From DAIRDK01 sp035403225 (GTDB lineage: Bacteria > Bacteroidota > Bacteroidia > Bacteroidales > FEN-979), in the NCBI GenBank assembly GCA_035403225.1, contig DAONET010000011.1, forward strand, positions 1 to 64,000: DNA of 64,000 bases, read 5' to 3'. The notes under the pieces are model-generated. The model worked only from the letters and a program-made list of their open reading frames with translations. It was not told the DNA's origin and searched no databases. Every line of letters begins with the position of its first letter. Within the stretch, counting starts at the first letter, position 1. Made by a program: the position numbers and the translations under genes. Of this stretch, positions 44,641 to 55,761 are shown piece by piece.

Positions 44641-45192
44641 TTACTTTTTCTCAGTTTTTGATAATTGGTAGATTCCTTTCAGGTTTCTTCCATACCCGTC
44701 GTAGTCAAGACCATAGCCGATAATAAATTTATCCGGCACCACCCTCCCCAGATAATCGATGGCGAAACCGGCCCTGAAGGCATCTTTCTTAAAAAACAGG
44801 GCGGCAATTTTCACCGATGCGGGGGCTTTCCCGGCCAGTTCCTTCAATAAAAAACTCATGGTAAGCCCGGTGTCGATGATGTCTTCGACGATGATCACAT
44901 CCTGTCCCGACAGATCTTCCCCCAAACCAATCAGGTTCCTGACATACTGTGTCGAAGAGGTTCCCGAATAAGATGCATACCTGACAAATGATACCCGGCA
45001 TGGGATTTGAATTCTCCGTAACAGGTCGGCCGCGAAGACAAACGACCCGTTCAGGATGCATAAAAACAAGGGATCTTTCCCTTTGTAATCAATATTGATC
45101 CGGAGCGCAACCCGATCCACTTCATCCATGATCTCTTGTTCGGAGATCATCGGCTCAAAAAACTTTTCTTTTATTCTGACCGTTGATTTCAT
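44641..45192 (-). CDS. hpt: Hypoxanthine phosphoribosyltransferase
   Basis: Hpt salvages hypoxanthine and guanine by transferring phosphoribose from PRPP. The 183-residue protein has FLCILNGSFVFAADLLRRI, the PRPP-binding loop VIIVEDIIDTGLTM and the base-binding VPDKFIIGYGLDYDG. An ATG at 45576 would give a longer frame, but its extra 128 residues are not Hpt-like and cross the purE gene, so the start is 45192. The exact -7 box TAATTTTG lies about 57 bp upstream. Confidence 0.96.
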   Translation of the reverse strand: MKSTVRIKEKFFEPMISEQEIMDEVDRVALRINIDYKGKDPLFLCILNGSFVFAADLLRRIQIPCRVSFVRYASYSGTSSTQYVRNLIGLGEDLSGQDVIIVEDIIDTGLTMSFLLKELAGKAPASVKIAALFFKKDAFRAGFAIDYLGRVVPDKFIIGYGLDYDGYGRNLKGIYQLSKTEKK

Positions 45193-45248
45193 GGTTCCAC
45201 GTTCCTGGTGATCCTTCCACCGGATCACTTTCATACCCGGTTTCCTTA

Positions 45249-45256
45249 CAAAATTA
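45249..45256 (-). promoter_or_regulatory. Candidate -7 box of the hpt-adk-obgE run
   Basis: The minus strand reads TAATTTTG, an exact TAnnTTTG match, 57 bp before the hpt start codon. Confidence 0.3.
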
Positions 45257-45338
45257 ACAAATATGGAACTGATCTCACCACCTGGACGCCGAATAAAGGA
45301 AATGATCTTCGACAGGTCATGAAACCGGCGATTATTTC

Positions 45339-45346
45339 TATTTTTG
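45339..45346 (+). promoter_or_regulatory. Candidate -7 box of purE
   Basis: TATTTTTG matches the consensus and ends 14 bp before the ATG at 45361. It supports this start over the longer frame from 45208. Confidence 0.4.
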
Positions 45347-45360
45347 CACGAACAAAAAGA

Positions 45361-45870
45361 ATGTCTATGAACCCGATTGTCAGTATTATCATGGGCAGTA
45401 CCTCTGACCTCCCGGTCATGGAATCCGCCGCAAAGTTTCTGAACGATATGCAGATCCCGTTTGAGATGAACGCTCTTTCCGCACACCGTACCCCGGAAAA
45501 GGTGGAAGAGTTTGCCACTCAGGCCAGGGACAGAGGCATAAAAGTGATCATTGCCGCTGCCGGCATGGCTGCTCATCTGCCGGGTGTGATCGCTGCCATG
45601 ACCACCCTCCCGGTGATCGGTGTCCCCATCAAGGCTTCCATGGAAGGTCTTGATGCCCTGCTGTCCATCGTGATGATGCCTCCCGGAATTCCGGTGGCTA
45701 CCGTCGGCATCAATGCCGCTCAGAACGCCGGTATCCTCGCCGCCGAAATGCTCGCGCTGGGTGATACGGAGATTGCGAAAAGACTGGCTGTTTATAAAGA
45801 AGATCTGAAGAAGAAGATCGTTAAGGCAAACGAAGAACTGGCCAACGTGAAATACGACTTCAAGGTGTAA
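45361..45870 (+). CDS. purE: N5-carboxyaminoimidazole ribonucleotide mutase
   Basis: PurE converts N5-CAIR to CAIR in purine synthesis. The 169-residue protein has the family motifs MGSTSDLPVM, SAHRTPEK, AAAGMAAHLPG, GVPIKASMEGLDALLSIVMMPPGIPVATVGI and AAQNAG. All contact residues of the substrate phosphate and carboxylate are present. It is a single plus-strand gene among minus-strand genes, with a candidate -7 box close to its ATG. A purK gene is not in the window. Confidence 0.98.
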   Translation: MSMNPIVSIIMGSTSDLPVMESAAKFLNDMQIPFEMNALSAHRTPEKVEEFATQARDRGIKVIIAAAGMAAHLPGVIAAMTTLPVIGVPIKASMEGLDALLSIVMMPPGIPVATVGINAAQNAGILAAEMLALGDTEIAKRLAVYKEDLKKKIVKANEELANVKYDFKV

Positions 45871-45882
45871 ATCCCGTTCAGG

Positions 45883-46539
45883 TCACTTTTTCCGGACCAT
45901 CATCAAACCATCCCGGAAAGGGAGAAGGACATTTTCCACACGCTCGTCACGCTGTACGAAATCATTGAATTCCCGGATACCGCGGACATCTTTGTCCTCC
46001 GGGCCTGTATTGACAACTTTCCCGTCCCATAAGGCATTGTCGGCCAGGATGAATCCACCCGAGCGCACCCTGGGCAAAACAAGCCGGTAGTAATCAGCAT
46101 AATGAGGTTTGTCTGCATCAAGGTAAACCAGGTCCCACTCCTCCTCCAGGGTGGGAATGATCTGCATAGCATCACCGGTGTGAAGTTGAACAATGTCCGA
46201 TAAGCCCGCTTCCGACAAGTATTTCCGAATGATCTCTTCCTGTTCCGGGTTCACTTCGATGGTATGGAGCACCACTTCCTCCCCGGCAGCAGAGAACCGG
46301 CCTTTCAAAGGAGAAGCCAGGCATATCGCGGAATACCCCGTGAAGGTTCCGATCTCAAGGATCTTTTTGGGTTGCAGCAGCGTACTGATCATGCGCAGGA
46401 ACAGACCCTGTAAAGGGCCGGCCAGCATCCGGGGATAAACCTGCGTGAGGTTCGTCTCCCGGGTCAACCGGTAAAGAACATCCGTCTCCGGAGTTGAATG
46501 TTCTTCGCAATAATCAAGAATCTCTTCGGATATGATCAT
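45883..46539 (-). CDS. Class I SAM-dependent O-methyltransferase (caffeoyl-CoA type)
   Basis: The 218-residue protein has the Methyltransf_3 pattern: KILEIGTFTGYSAICLA (SAM site, near 60), LHTIEVNPEQ, IPTLEEEWDLVYLDADKPHYADYY (metal-binding Asp residues) and GGFILADNALWDGKV. Members methylate catechol-type hydroxyls with Mg2+. The acceptor is unknown here. The start at 46539 matches the family, and the frame from 46683 is too long and runs into the M16 gene. Its start lies 32 bp after the M16 peptidase stop. Confidence 0.93.
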   Translation of the reverse strand: MIISEEILDYCEEHSTPETDVLYRLTRETNLTQVYPRMLAGPLQGLFLRMISTLLQPKKILEIGTFTGYSAICLASPLKGRFSAAGEEVVLHTIEVNPEQEEIIRKYLSEAGLSDIVQLHTGDAMQIIPTLEEEWDLVYLDADKPHYADYYRLVLPRVRSGGFILADNALWDGKVVNTGPEDKDVRGIREFNDFVQRDERVENVLLPFRDGLMMVRKK

Positions 46540-46570
46540 TTCTTCTTTTCTGATAAAATTAGAAGAAATA

Positions 46571-47797
46571 TTACTTCGGAAGAAACGTAAGTTGCGACAT
46601 CTGTGCCGGATCGAAGATCTCGTTGGCAATATCCAGAAGTTGCTCCGGAGTCGTGGCTTCGACAGCGGCAATAATCGACTCAAGGGTATCGTAGCAGTCT
46701 CTCAGAAGATAATTTTTCCCGAGTGTCAGCATCACCCCCGAATTCGATTCCCGGGCAATGGAAAGCTGGCCGATAAACTGCTTTTTGATCGTCTTCATCT
46801 GTACAGGAGATAGTTTCTCCGTCCGTAATCTCTTCAACTCCTTCCTGACGATCTCCAGAGCTTTTTCATAATGAACGGGGTCGGTCCCGAAGTAGATGCT
46901 GACAACACCCGTGTCGGAATAGGCAACATAATACGCGTCGTTTTGGTAAGTCAGTCCGTTGCGTTCGCGCAGCGCCAGGGATAAGCGGGAGTTGAGGATC
47001 GGTCCGCCCAGCATGTTGCTCAGCAGCGCCAGGGGTACACGTCTCGGGTCGGAAAACGAATATCCCGGTCCTCCCAACACACAATGCACCTGGAAGGAGC
47101 TCTTCTTTTTGGTTATATCAGCCGGTGAATAAACGAGGAATGGCTTCCGGGAGGCAGGCTTGACAAGTTCGGGCTCCTGGTTGAAATATTTCATGACCAG
47201 CGCCGATAACCTTTTGAAATCAAGGTTGCCGACCGAAGCGATCACGATCCGCTCAGGACGGTAATTCCTCCGAATGAATCCGAAGATATCTTCACGGCTG
47301 AACCGAAGAATGCTTTTCCCGGTACCGAGAATATTTTTCCCGAGTTCATGATTCTTGAAGACCAAATCTTCGAAATCGTCCATCACCTGTTCCGATGGAT
47401 TATCCTGGTACGATTTGATCTCGTCGATGACGACCTGTTTCTCTTTTTCGATCTCTTTTTGCGGAAAGACCGAATGAAAAATGATATCCTGGAACAGTTC
47501 GAGGGTCCGGTCTGTATCTTCTTTCAGGAAAGAGGCATAGATGACCGTTTCTTCCTTGGTGGTGAAGGCATTGAGGTCGGCTCCCACATTCTCTAGCCGG
47601 TTGAGAATATGGAAGACATTGCGTTTCTCGGTGCCCTTAAAGATCGTATGTTCAATAAAGTGGGCGATGCCGTGTTCATGCGCGTTTTCATCGCGCGTTC
47701 CGGCGCCGACAAATACACCGCAATGAGCTACGATGCCAGAGACGGGGTAATGTACCAGCCGGATCCCGTTTGGCAATGTCAGCGTTAAAAGTTCCAT
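46571..47797 (-). CDS. M16-family zinc peptidase (insulinase/PqqL type)
   Basis: The 408-residue protein is a single M16 unit with the inverted zinc motif HFIEHTIFKG (HxxEH) at about residues 46-50 and the third ligand Glu in VVIDEIKSYQDNP near 125. The second half (LGGPILNSRLSLALRERNGLTY) carries the substrate-binding Arg/Tyr pair of the inactive-domain type. No signal peptide is visible, so it is likely cytoplasmic. It is separated by 3 bp from the methylmalonyl-CoA mutase gene, which suggests co-transcription. Confidence 0.95.
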   Translation of the reverse strand: MELLTLTLPNGIRLVHYPVSGIVAHCGVFVGAGTRDENAHEHGIAHFIEHTIFKGTEKRNVFHILNRLENVGADLNAFTTKEETVIYASFLKEDTDRTLELFQDIIFHSVFPQKEIEKEKQVVIDEIKSYQDNPSEQVMDDFEDLVFKNHELGKNILGTGKSILRFSREDIFGFIRRNYRPERIVIASVGNLDFKRLSALVMKYFNQEPELVKPASRKPFLVYSPADITKKKSSFQVHCVLGGPGYSFSDPRRVPLALLSNMLGGPILNSRLSLALRERNGLTYQNDAYYVAYSDTGVVSIYFGTDPVHYEKALEIVRKELKRLRTEKLSPVQMKTIKKQFIGQLSIARESNSGVMLTLGKNYLLRDCYDTLESIIAAVEATTPEQLLDIANEIFDPAQMSQLTFLPK

Positions 47798-47800
47798 GGT

Positions 47801-49954
<2,154 letters not shown>

Positions 49955-49975
49955 ATTGTCACTTCTTTTAGTTTC

Positions 49976-51862
49976 TTATTTTATTCCCAGTCGTTGCTGG
50001 TATCCACTCAACGTCTCCAGCAGGTTGCTGCGGACATGTACAAAGTCGTTTACACCGGCCGCTTTGAGCGTCTCCAGGTCATCTTTGGGATAACCCGCCA
50101 TCACGATCCAGGCATCAGGCTTCCTGTCATGGATCAGCCGGCAAATCTCCGGCGCGGCCTGAAGAGCCTCTTCATCCGAACTGCAGAGAACAATGATCTC
50201 TGCTCCCGAAACCACAGCCGCTTCAGCTCCTTCGCCGAAATCTGTGAACCCGGGATTATCCTGGATATTGTATCCGGCACATCCGAAGAAATTGGTGATA
50301 AAACTGGCGCGTGCCCTCAGCATGGAGAGATTCCCGAATGTAAACAGGAAGACATCCGGCCGTTTTCCACCGTTCTTTACATGCTGTTCCGTGGCCAGGC
50401 GCAATGACTCAAACCCCGAGGAAACCCGGAATTCCTGCAGCCGCGGATACGTTGAAGTCCCCGTACTCCCGCCTTGTGGCCGGGTATCAGCCTTGTCGAG
50501 CATCTGCTCCAGCGAGTTGGGATATTGATTGGTGCCGATCTGGATGAGTTTGCGCTTTGCCAGGTCAGCGGTTTTTTGCATGGCTGACTTTGCCACCATA
50601 TCCTGAACCGTCCCTGCCTTGATGGCAGCGATCATTCCTCCCTGCTCTTCAATCCTGCGGAACAAAGCCCAGGCTTCGGTAGCGATGGAATTGGTCAGGT
50701 TTTCGATATAATAGGAACCGGCTGCAGGATCTACGATCCGGTCAAGATACGATTCCTCTTTCATGATCATCTGTTGGTTCAACGCAATCCGTTCCGAGAA
50801 GTCATCGGGAGTGGCATAAGCTGCGTCAAACGGAAGAACGACCAGGGTATCCGTGTTTCCAAGAATGGCTGACATACCTTCGGTGGTTGTCCGCAACATG
50901 TTTACATACGGATCGTAAATGGTCTTGTTCCACAAAGCCGTCCGGCTCTGGATATCCATCTTCATCGAATTTTCATCCGAAGGCCCGTATTGTTCCACAA
51001 TCCTGGCCCAGAGCAAACGGGCGGCGCGGAGTTTCGCGATCTCCATGAAATAATTCGGACCGATAGCAAAGGTGAAGGAAAGACGGGAGGCTACGGCGTC
51101 GGCGGAAAATCCTTTATCCGTCAGCATCGCCATATATTCGTTCCCCGAAGCCAGGGCGAAAGCCAACTCCTGCACAAGGGTGGAGCCGGCATCCTGGAAT
51201 AAGTGACTGTTTACCGTGATGGCGCGGAACCGGGGTACCCGTTTCTGCACCGTGTTCATCAGGTACACCGCCTCTTCCACGTTGCTCTCCAGCGAACGGT
51301 AGAAGTCACCGTGCAACAGCAGGTAGGCGATGAGGTCGAAATTCAGCGATCCGCTGGTGTGATCACCCTGCTCATTGCGGTTGGTCAGCTCATACAATAA
51401 CAGCTCCAGCGAGAGCGGGAAGGAACGTGAATGAACAAAATGAATGCCGGTAGCAGCGAAGGAGATCCCTTCGAGTAACTGCATCAACTGCTTGTGAGTG
51501 GTGATCTCCGTGACATTGAACCCGACGGCGCCCGCTCCTTCTTTTATAGCTTCCAGCGCCTTCCGGTTGGCAATCCGGATATCCGTCTCCGCAATATCCT
51601 TCCGGATGATCCAGGCATTTTCTTTGGTCCTTGTTCCCCTGACAAACGGGGCCTCTCCTGGCGGTACGTCCAGGTATTCAAGACCCTTCAGGTCTTCGGC
51701 CCGGTAATAAGGCCGTACATCGAATCCTTCATCCGTTTTCCAGATCAGCTTCCGGGCATAATCAGCTCCTTTAAGGTCGGCATTGATCTGAGCTTCCCAT
51801 TCCTCGACAGACACAGGAGGAAACTCCGGAAACAGGCGTTCGTTCTGCTCTTTTTCAGCCAT
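49976..51862 (-). CDS. mutA: Methylmalonyl-CoA mutase, small subunit
   Basis: This 628-residue partner of the catalytic subunit keeps the mutase barrel fold (VRGTRTKENAWIIRKDI, FALASGNEYMAML, SRLSFTFAIGPNYFMEIAKLRAARLLWARI) but has lost the cobalamin site: the usual DxHxxG motif is absent and MLRARASFITNFFGCAGYN stands in its place. This is normal for the alpha subunit. It is the first gene of the operon, with an exact -7 box about 60 bp upstream. Confidence 0.97.
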   Translation of the reverse strand: MAEKEQNERLFPEFPPVSVEEWEAQINADLKGADYARKLIWKTDEGFDVRPYYRAEDLKGLEYLDVPPGEAPFVRGTRTKENAWIIRKDIAETDIRIANRKALEAIKEGAGAVGFNVTEITTHKQLMQLLEGISFAATGIHFVHSRSFPLSLELLLYELTNRNEQGDHTSGSLNFDLIAYLLLHGDFYRSLESNVEEAVYLMNTVQKRVPRFRAITVNSHLFQDAGSTLVQELAFALASGNEYMAMLTDKGFSADAVASRLSFTFAIGPNYFMEIAKLRAARLLWARIVEQYGPSDENSMKMDIQSRTALWNKTIYDPYVNMLRTTTEGMSAILGNTDTLVVLPFDAAYATPDDFSERIALNQQMIMKEESYLDRIVDPAAGSYYIENLTNSIATEAWALFRRIEEQGGMIAAIKAGTVQDMVAKSAMQKTADLAKRKLIQIGTNQYPNSLEQMLDKADTRPQGGSTGTSTYPRLQEFRVSSGFESLRLATEQHVKNGGKRPDVFLFTFGNLSMLRARASFITNFFGCAGYNIQDNPGFTDFGEGAEAAVVSGAEIIVLCSSDEEALQAAPEICRLIHDRKPDAWIVMAGYPKDDLETLKAAGVNDFVHVRSNLLETLSGYQQRLGIK

Positions 51863-51922
51863 TGTTGATGTGATTTAATTCCGCTTTGCCGGGAATGAAG
51901 CCGGCAAAACCAAAATAGAGAG

Positions 51923-51930
51923 CAAAGTTA
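51923..51930 (-). promoter_or_regulatory. Candidate -7 box of the mutAB operon
   Basis: The minus strand reads TAACTTTG, an exact match, 60 bp before the mutA ATG. No -33 element is clear. Confidence 0.35.
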
Positions 51931-51972
51931 ATGATTTATCCGAGAAAAACGGCTGGAAGAATGAACTTCGAA

Positions 51973-51990
51973 ACCCTGTCCTGACAGGGT
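51973..51990. promoter_or_regulatory. Palindrome between divergent mutA and epimerase genes
   Basis: ACCCTGTCCTGACAGGGT is a perfect inverted repeat (eight paired bases each side of CT). It lies between two divergent starts, so it cannot be their terminator. It could be an operator for a dimeric regulator, or a repeat-family hairpin. Confidence 0.35.
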
Positions 51991-52055
51991 AACAGGACTG
52001 CAAAAAAAAATTCAGGTTTTTGTTGACTTTCCTGAGTAATTTTATAAAAAAAAGT

Positions 52056-52913
52056 ATGCGGATATCTGTCAGCGGAGCAAGCGGTCTCGTAGGAAGAGCG
52101 CTGGTCAATGAGGCGGTACGCAAGGGGCATGAGGTCATCATCATGGACCGCGACTCTTTTCAACTGCCCATGGAGGAATTTGTCCGGACAAAAATCGATG
52201 GAGCAGAAGCGGTGATCAACCTGGCTGGAGCGCCTGTCCTGAAACGATGGACAGATTCATGGAAGGAGGAGATCCGTAACAGCCGTATCCTAACCACCCG
52301 CAAAATAGCCGGTGCCATCAGCCAGGCGATCGTGAAACCCCGTGTGATGATTTCGTTTTCGGCCATCGGGATCTATGATTCAGTCAACACACATACGGAA
52401 GAGAGTAACAGCTTTAGTACCGGGTTCCTTGCTGAGGTATGCAAAGAGTGGGAAGCAGAAGCGGGAAAAGCCATCCCTTTTACCCGCCTGGCGATTCTCC
52501 GGTGCGGGGTTGTCATCAGCGGCAACGGCGGAATAGTCGAAAGGCTCCGAGGGCCCTTCAGCTATGGTCTGGGCGCAACCATCGGCAACGGGAAACAAGC
52601 TTTTTCCTTCATCTGTATCGATGACCTCATTGCCTTAATCTTAACCATCCTGGAAAATGAAACCATGTCGGGGATTTACAACGCGGTGGAACCTTGGCCC
52701 ACCACCAACGACCATTTTACCCATGTGCTCGGGAAAGTGCTGAACCAACCTGCCGCCCTCCGGATCCCTCGTTTTATCTTTAAAATGATCTATGGAGAAA
52801 GCGCCACCATCCTGACAGAAGGTCAGCGGGTACTCCCCGATCGCCTGATGAAAGAAAACTTCCCTTTCACCTGCATCACCATCGAGAAAGCGCTGGTGAA
52901 AGCCTTGCGGTAA
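52056..52913 (+). CDS. TIGR01777-family NAD-dependent epimerase
   Basis: The 285-residue protein has the Rossmann start RISVSGASGLVGRALV, the family motif AVINLAGAPVLKRWTDSWKEEI, SAIGIYDS, and the C-terminal DUF1731 domain (LRIPRFIFKMIYGESATILTEGQRVLP). TIGR01777 proteins resemble cell-division inhibitor SulA of cyanobacteria and nucleotide-sugar epimerases, but their substrate is unknown. The ATG at 52056 fits the Rossmann start. It is convergent with the S46 peptidase, whose stop is 3 bp away. Confidence 0.92.
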   Translation: MRISVSGASGLVGRALVNEAVRKGHEVIIMDRDSFQLPMEEFVRTKIDGAEAVINLAGAPVLKRWTDSWKEEIRNSRILTTRKIAGAISQAIVKPRVMISFSAIGIYDSVNTHTEESNSFSTGFLAEVCKEWEAEAGKAIPFTRLAILRCGVVISGNGGIVERLRGPFSYGLGATIGNGKQAFSFICIDDLIALILTILENETMSGIYNAVEPWPTTNDHFTHVLGKVLNQPAALRIPRFIFKMIYGESATILTEGQRVLPDRLMKENFPFTCITIEKALVKALR

Positions 52914-52916
52914 GGT

Positions 52917-55085
52917 TTATTTCACCAGCGTCATCTCGTCGACCAGGTGTCCGGCGCCGGCATATATATCCATGATAAAAAGACAATAACGGATATCCAG
53001 GGTGATATTCCTGCATTGCGACGGATCGTACATCAGGTCGCTCATGGTTCCCTCCCAGTTCCGGTCAAAATTCAACCCGATGAGTTGGCCTTCGGCATTC
53101 AGTACCGGGCTCCCTGAATTGCCGCCCGTAGTGTGATTGCTCGCCGTAAAAGCTACATGGAGCGTACCGTCAGCATCCGCATAGCGCCCGAAACGATGCG
53201 CGGTCAGCAGCTCTTTGAGTTTCGGATCCACTACGTAATCGTAAATTTCAGGATCTTCTTTGGCAAGAATCCCCTCGGTGGTGGTGAAATAGTGGTAGGT
53301 CACCCCGTCGGCAGGAGAATACTGATCTACCTTCCCGTATGAAACCCGGAGGGTGGAATTGGCATCCGGATAAAAATGATGATCCTGCTGCATCTCCATC
53401 TGTCCGGCCATGTATAACCTCTGCAGGCTGTCGATACGGATCTGAAGCGGCTTTAGTTCCTTCCCGGTAAGGGCTTTCATCCGGTCATTCACACTCTTCG
53501 CGTAAATATATCCGGGATCACGAAGTATCTTCTTACTATCCGAAGGAGAAAAAGAAGATAAAAACCTGTTTAACCTGGAAGAATCGGCAAACAAGGTCCG
53601 TTGGTACAGGTCTGTTACGAAGTGATCGGTGTTTCCGTCGTATTTTTCGGTGATCAGCCTGAAGACCGAAGGCTGCATTTCCGGGCTGACATTTTTCTGC
53701 AGAACAGGCAACATGGCTTTCATGATCTTCCGGTCAACTGCTGCATTATAGTTTTTAAAAAATCCGGCCACATTGTCTTTTCTTTTCTTCACTTCAGATG
53801 CGATCTCCTCATCCGTGACTCCTTTTTTCTTACAAAGAGCGATCAGATTATCGTAACTTCCCGCCATACGGATGATTTCAGGCGCCATGGCTGCTTCACT
53901 GAGGTAGACCGACCCCATTGCCACCGGCTCATAGGCATCATACGCCTTTTCGAAAGCCGGCAACAAACCTCCGAACTTCATTTTCCGGGTCTCATCTTCT
54001 GCCGACCAGGCCATAAACTGTTTTTCGTACTCCTGTTTCACGGTAATACCGTCGAGTTGTTTGATCCCGCGTGTTTCCCCGATCATCTTCTTCCAGTAAT
54101 TGGCGATGCCGGCGTATTTCGAAGCATACTGAATTCCGATCAACCGGTTGGTATCCATCGCAGCGCCAATAATATCCAGACGCTGCCGCCGTAACGCTAT
54201 CCTGACCGGGTTTTCTTTAAAAGCCGTGTATTCCACTCCCCGTGCCGGCAGGTATTCGCGGGTGGTCCCGGGATATCCGAAGACAAAAGTAAAATCTCCC
54301 CGGTTATACCCTTTGATGGAAACCGGAAGAAAATAACGGGGATGATAGGGTACATTCTCCGGAGAATAGTCTGCAGGAAGATTGTCTTTCCCGACATAAA
54401 TTCTGAAGACCGAGAAATCGCCGGTATGACGTGGCCACATCCAGTTATCGGTGTCACCGCCGAACTTCCCGATGGATGAGGGAGGAGCGCCTACCAACCG
54501 GATATCTTTGAACACCTCCGATACAAGCAGGTAAAACTGATTCCCTGAAAAGAAAGGCCGCACCCGGGCTATGTAATGATTCCCCTTCATGGCTTCCTTT
54601 TCGATGGCAGCATTGTTTTTCGCAATCAACGCAGCCCTTGCTGACTCTGTCATATCCGGTGTAACGCCTTTCAGCGTCTGCTCCGTGACTTCATTCATGC
54701 TGATGAGCATGGTCACCGTCAATCCTTTCACCGGTAGTTCTTCGCTCTTTTTCATGGCCCAGAATCCGTCGGCGAGATAATCATGTTCCAGGGAACTCAA
54801 TCCCTGTATCGATCCGTATCCGCAATGATGATTGGTCAGCAATAATCCCTCGGAGGAAACGATTTCGCCCGTGCATCCCTGCCCGAATAAAACGATGGCG
54901 TCTTTCAGTGAAGAATGGTTGAGGCTGTATATGTCTTCGGCCGTCAGCCGGAATCCCATCGATTGCATCTGCGCGATGTTGAACTGCTGAAGTAGCATAG
55001 GAATCCACATGCCTTCCCCGGCAACGGCGCCTGACGAAGCAAAAACCATCCATGACAACAGGAGCCTGAGTATAATCTTTTTCAT
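52917..55085 (-). CDS. S46-family dipeptidyl-peptidase, DPP11-like (Asp/Glu specific, predicted)
   Basis: The 722-residue periplasmic serine peptidase releases dipeptides from N-termini. It has a signal peptide (SSGAVAGEG, with GMWIPMLL as mature start), the catalytic His in TNHHCGYGSIQ (about residue 86), the Asp near DNWMWPRHTGDF and the Ser657 in TGGNSGSPVL. The residue 18 after the Ser, Arg675 in NFDRNWEG, equals Arg673 of the Porphyromonas DPP11, which reads acidic P1 residues, whereas DPP7 has Gly. So the substrate preference is predicted as Asp/Glu, by inference. It begins 13 bp after trmB. Confidence 0.95.
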   Translation of the reverse strand: MKKIILRLLLSWMVFASSGAVAGEGMWIPMLLQQFNIAQMQSMGFRLTAEDIYSLNHSSLKDAIVLFGQGCTGEIVSSEGLLLTNHHCGYGSIQGLSSLEHDYLADGFWAMKKSEELPVKGLTVTMLISMNEVTEQTLKGVTPDMTESARAALIAKNNAAIEKEAMKGNHYIARVRPFFSGNQFYLLVSEVFKDIRLVGAPPSSIGKFGGDTDNWMWPRHTGDFSVFRIYVGKDNLPADYSPENVPYHPRYFLPVSIKGYNRGDFTFVFGYPGTTREYLPARGVEYTAFKENPVRIALRRQRLDIIGAAMDTNRLIGIQYASKYAGIANYWKKMIGETRGIKQLDGITVKQEYEKQFMAWSAEDETRKMKFGGLLPAFEKAYDAYEPVAMGSVYLSEAAMAPEIIRMAGSYDNLIALCKKKGVTDEEIASEVKKRKDNVAGFFKNYNAAVDRKIMKAMLPVLQKNVSPEMQPSVFRLITEKYDGNTDHFVTDLYQRTLFADSSRLNRFLSSFSPSDSKKILRDPGYIYAKSVNDRMKALTGKELKPLQIRIDSLQRLYMAGQMEMQQDHHFYPDANSTLRVSYGKVDQYSPADGVTYHYFTTTEGILAKEDPEIYDYVVDPKLKELLTAHRFGRYADADGTLHVAFTASNHTTGGNSGSPVLNAEGQLIGLNFDRNWEGTMSDLMYDPSQCRNITLDIRYCLFIMDIYAGAGHLVDEMTLVK

Positions 55086-55098
55086 AGTAAAAGTAATT

Positions 55099-55755
55099 TC
55101 AGATGATAAAGCGGATGTAGAAGATCGGCTTGTTCATGGAGAGCCAGATCTGTTCGTAGTATGTCTGAACCAACGTCACATCATGGTCGGTGCCGGAATG
55201 GTACAGGTCGGTAGTCTCCCATTCCACCTTCAGTCGCATTTCCCGGATGACCTCCCGGGTATATTCAAAAAATTCAGGATCGTCTGTTTTCAGGTGAATG
55301 ATGCCGCCGGGCGCCATTACCTGGCGATACCGTTCAATGAATCCCGGCGAAGTAAGCCTTTTCCGTTCATGCTTCGGCTGCGGATCGGGGAATGTGATCC
55401 AAATCTCGGCCACCTCACCAGGCGCAAACAGCAAAGGCAGGTTATTCACCTGGGTACGAATGAAAGCCACGTTCTTCAGATGCTCTTCGGCAACGGACTT
55501 ACATCCTCTCCATAACCGTGATCCTTTAATATCAATACCGATGAAGTTGTGGGACGGGTATTTCTTTGCCAGCCCTACGGTATATTCTCCTTTGCCACAT
55601 CCGAGTTCAAGAATGACGGGATGGTTGTTCCCGAAGAACTCATTTCCCCATTGCGATCTCATCCGGAATCCCTCGGTGAGTTCACGATAGAAAGGTTGAA
55701 AGAGATGAGGAAAGGTAAGATTCTCTGTGAAATGAACCAGTTTCTTCTTCGCCAT
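55099..55755 (-). CDS. trmB: tRNA (guanine-N7)-methyltransferase
   Basis: TrmB methylates G46 in tRNA. The 218-residue protein has the SAM motifs VILELGCGKGEYTVGLAKKYP, FIGIDIKGSRLW and IWITFPDPQPKHERKRL, which is the conserved TrmB PDPW-like region, and ends with GTDHDVTLVQTYYE. The length is normal. It sits between the HU-SPOR gene (6 bp) and the S46 gene (13 bp) and likely belongs to the same transcript. Confidence 0.97.
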   Translation of the reverse strand: MAKKKLVHFTENLTFPHLFQPFYRELTEGFRMRSQWGNEFFGNNHPVILELGCGKGEYTVGLAKKYPSHNFIGIDIKGSRLWRGCKSVAEEHLKNVAFIRTQVNNLPLLFAPGEVAEIWITFPDPQPKHERKRLTSPGFIERYRQVMAPGGIIHLKTDDPEFFEYTREVIREMRLKVEWETTDLYHSGTDHDVTLVQTYYEQIWLSMNKPIFYIRFII

Positions 55756-55761
55756 GAAAAA

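Noticed and set aside
45193..45576. N-terminal extension of hpt to an upstream ATG
   Set aside because: The extra 128 codons are not Hpt-like and overlap the start of purE on the other strand.
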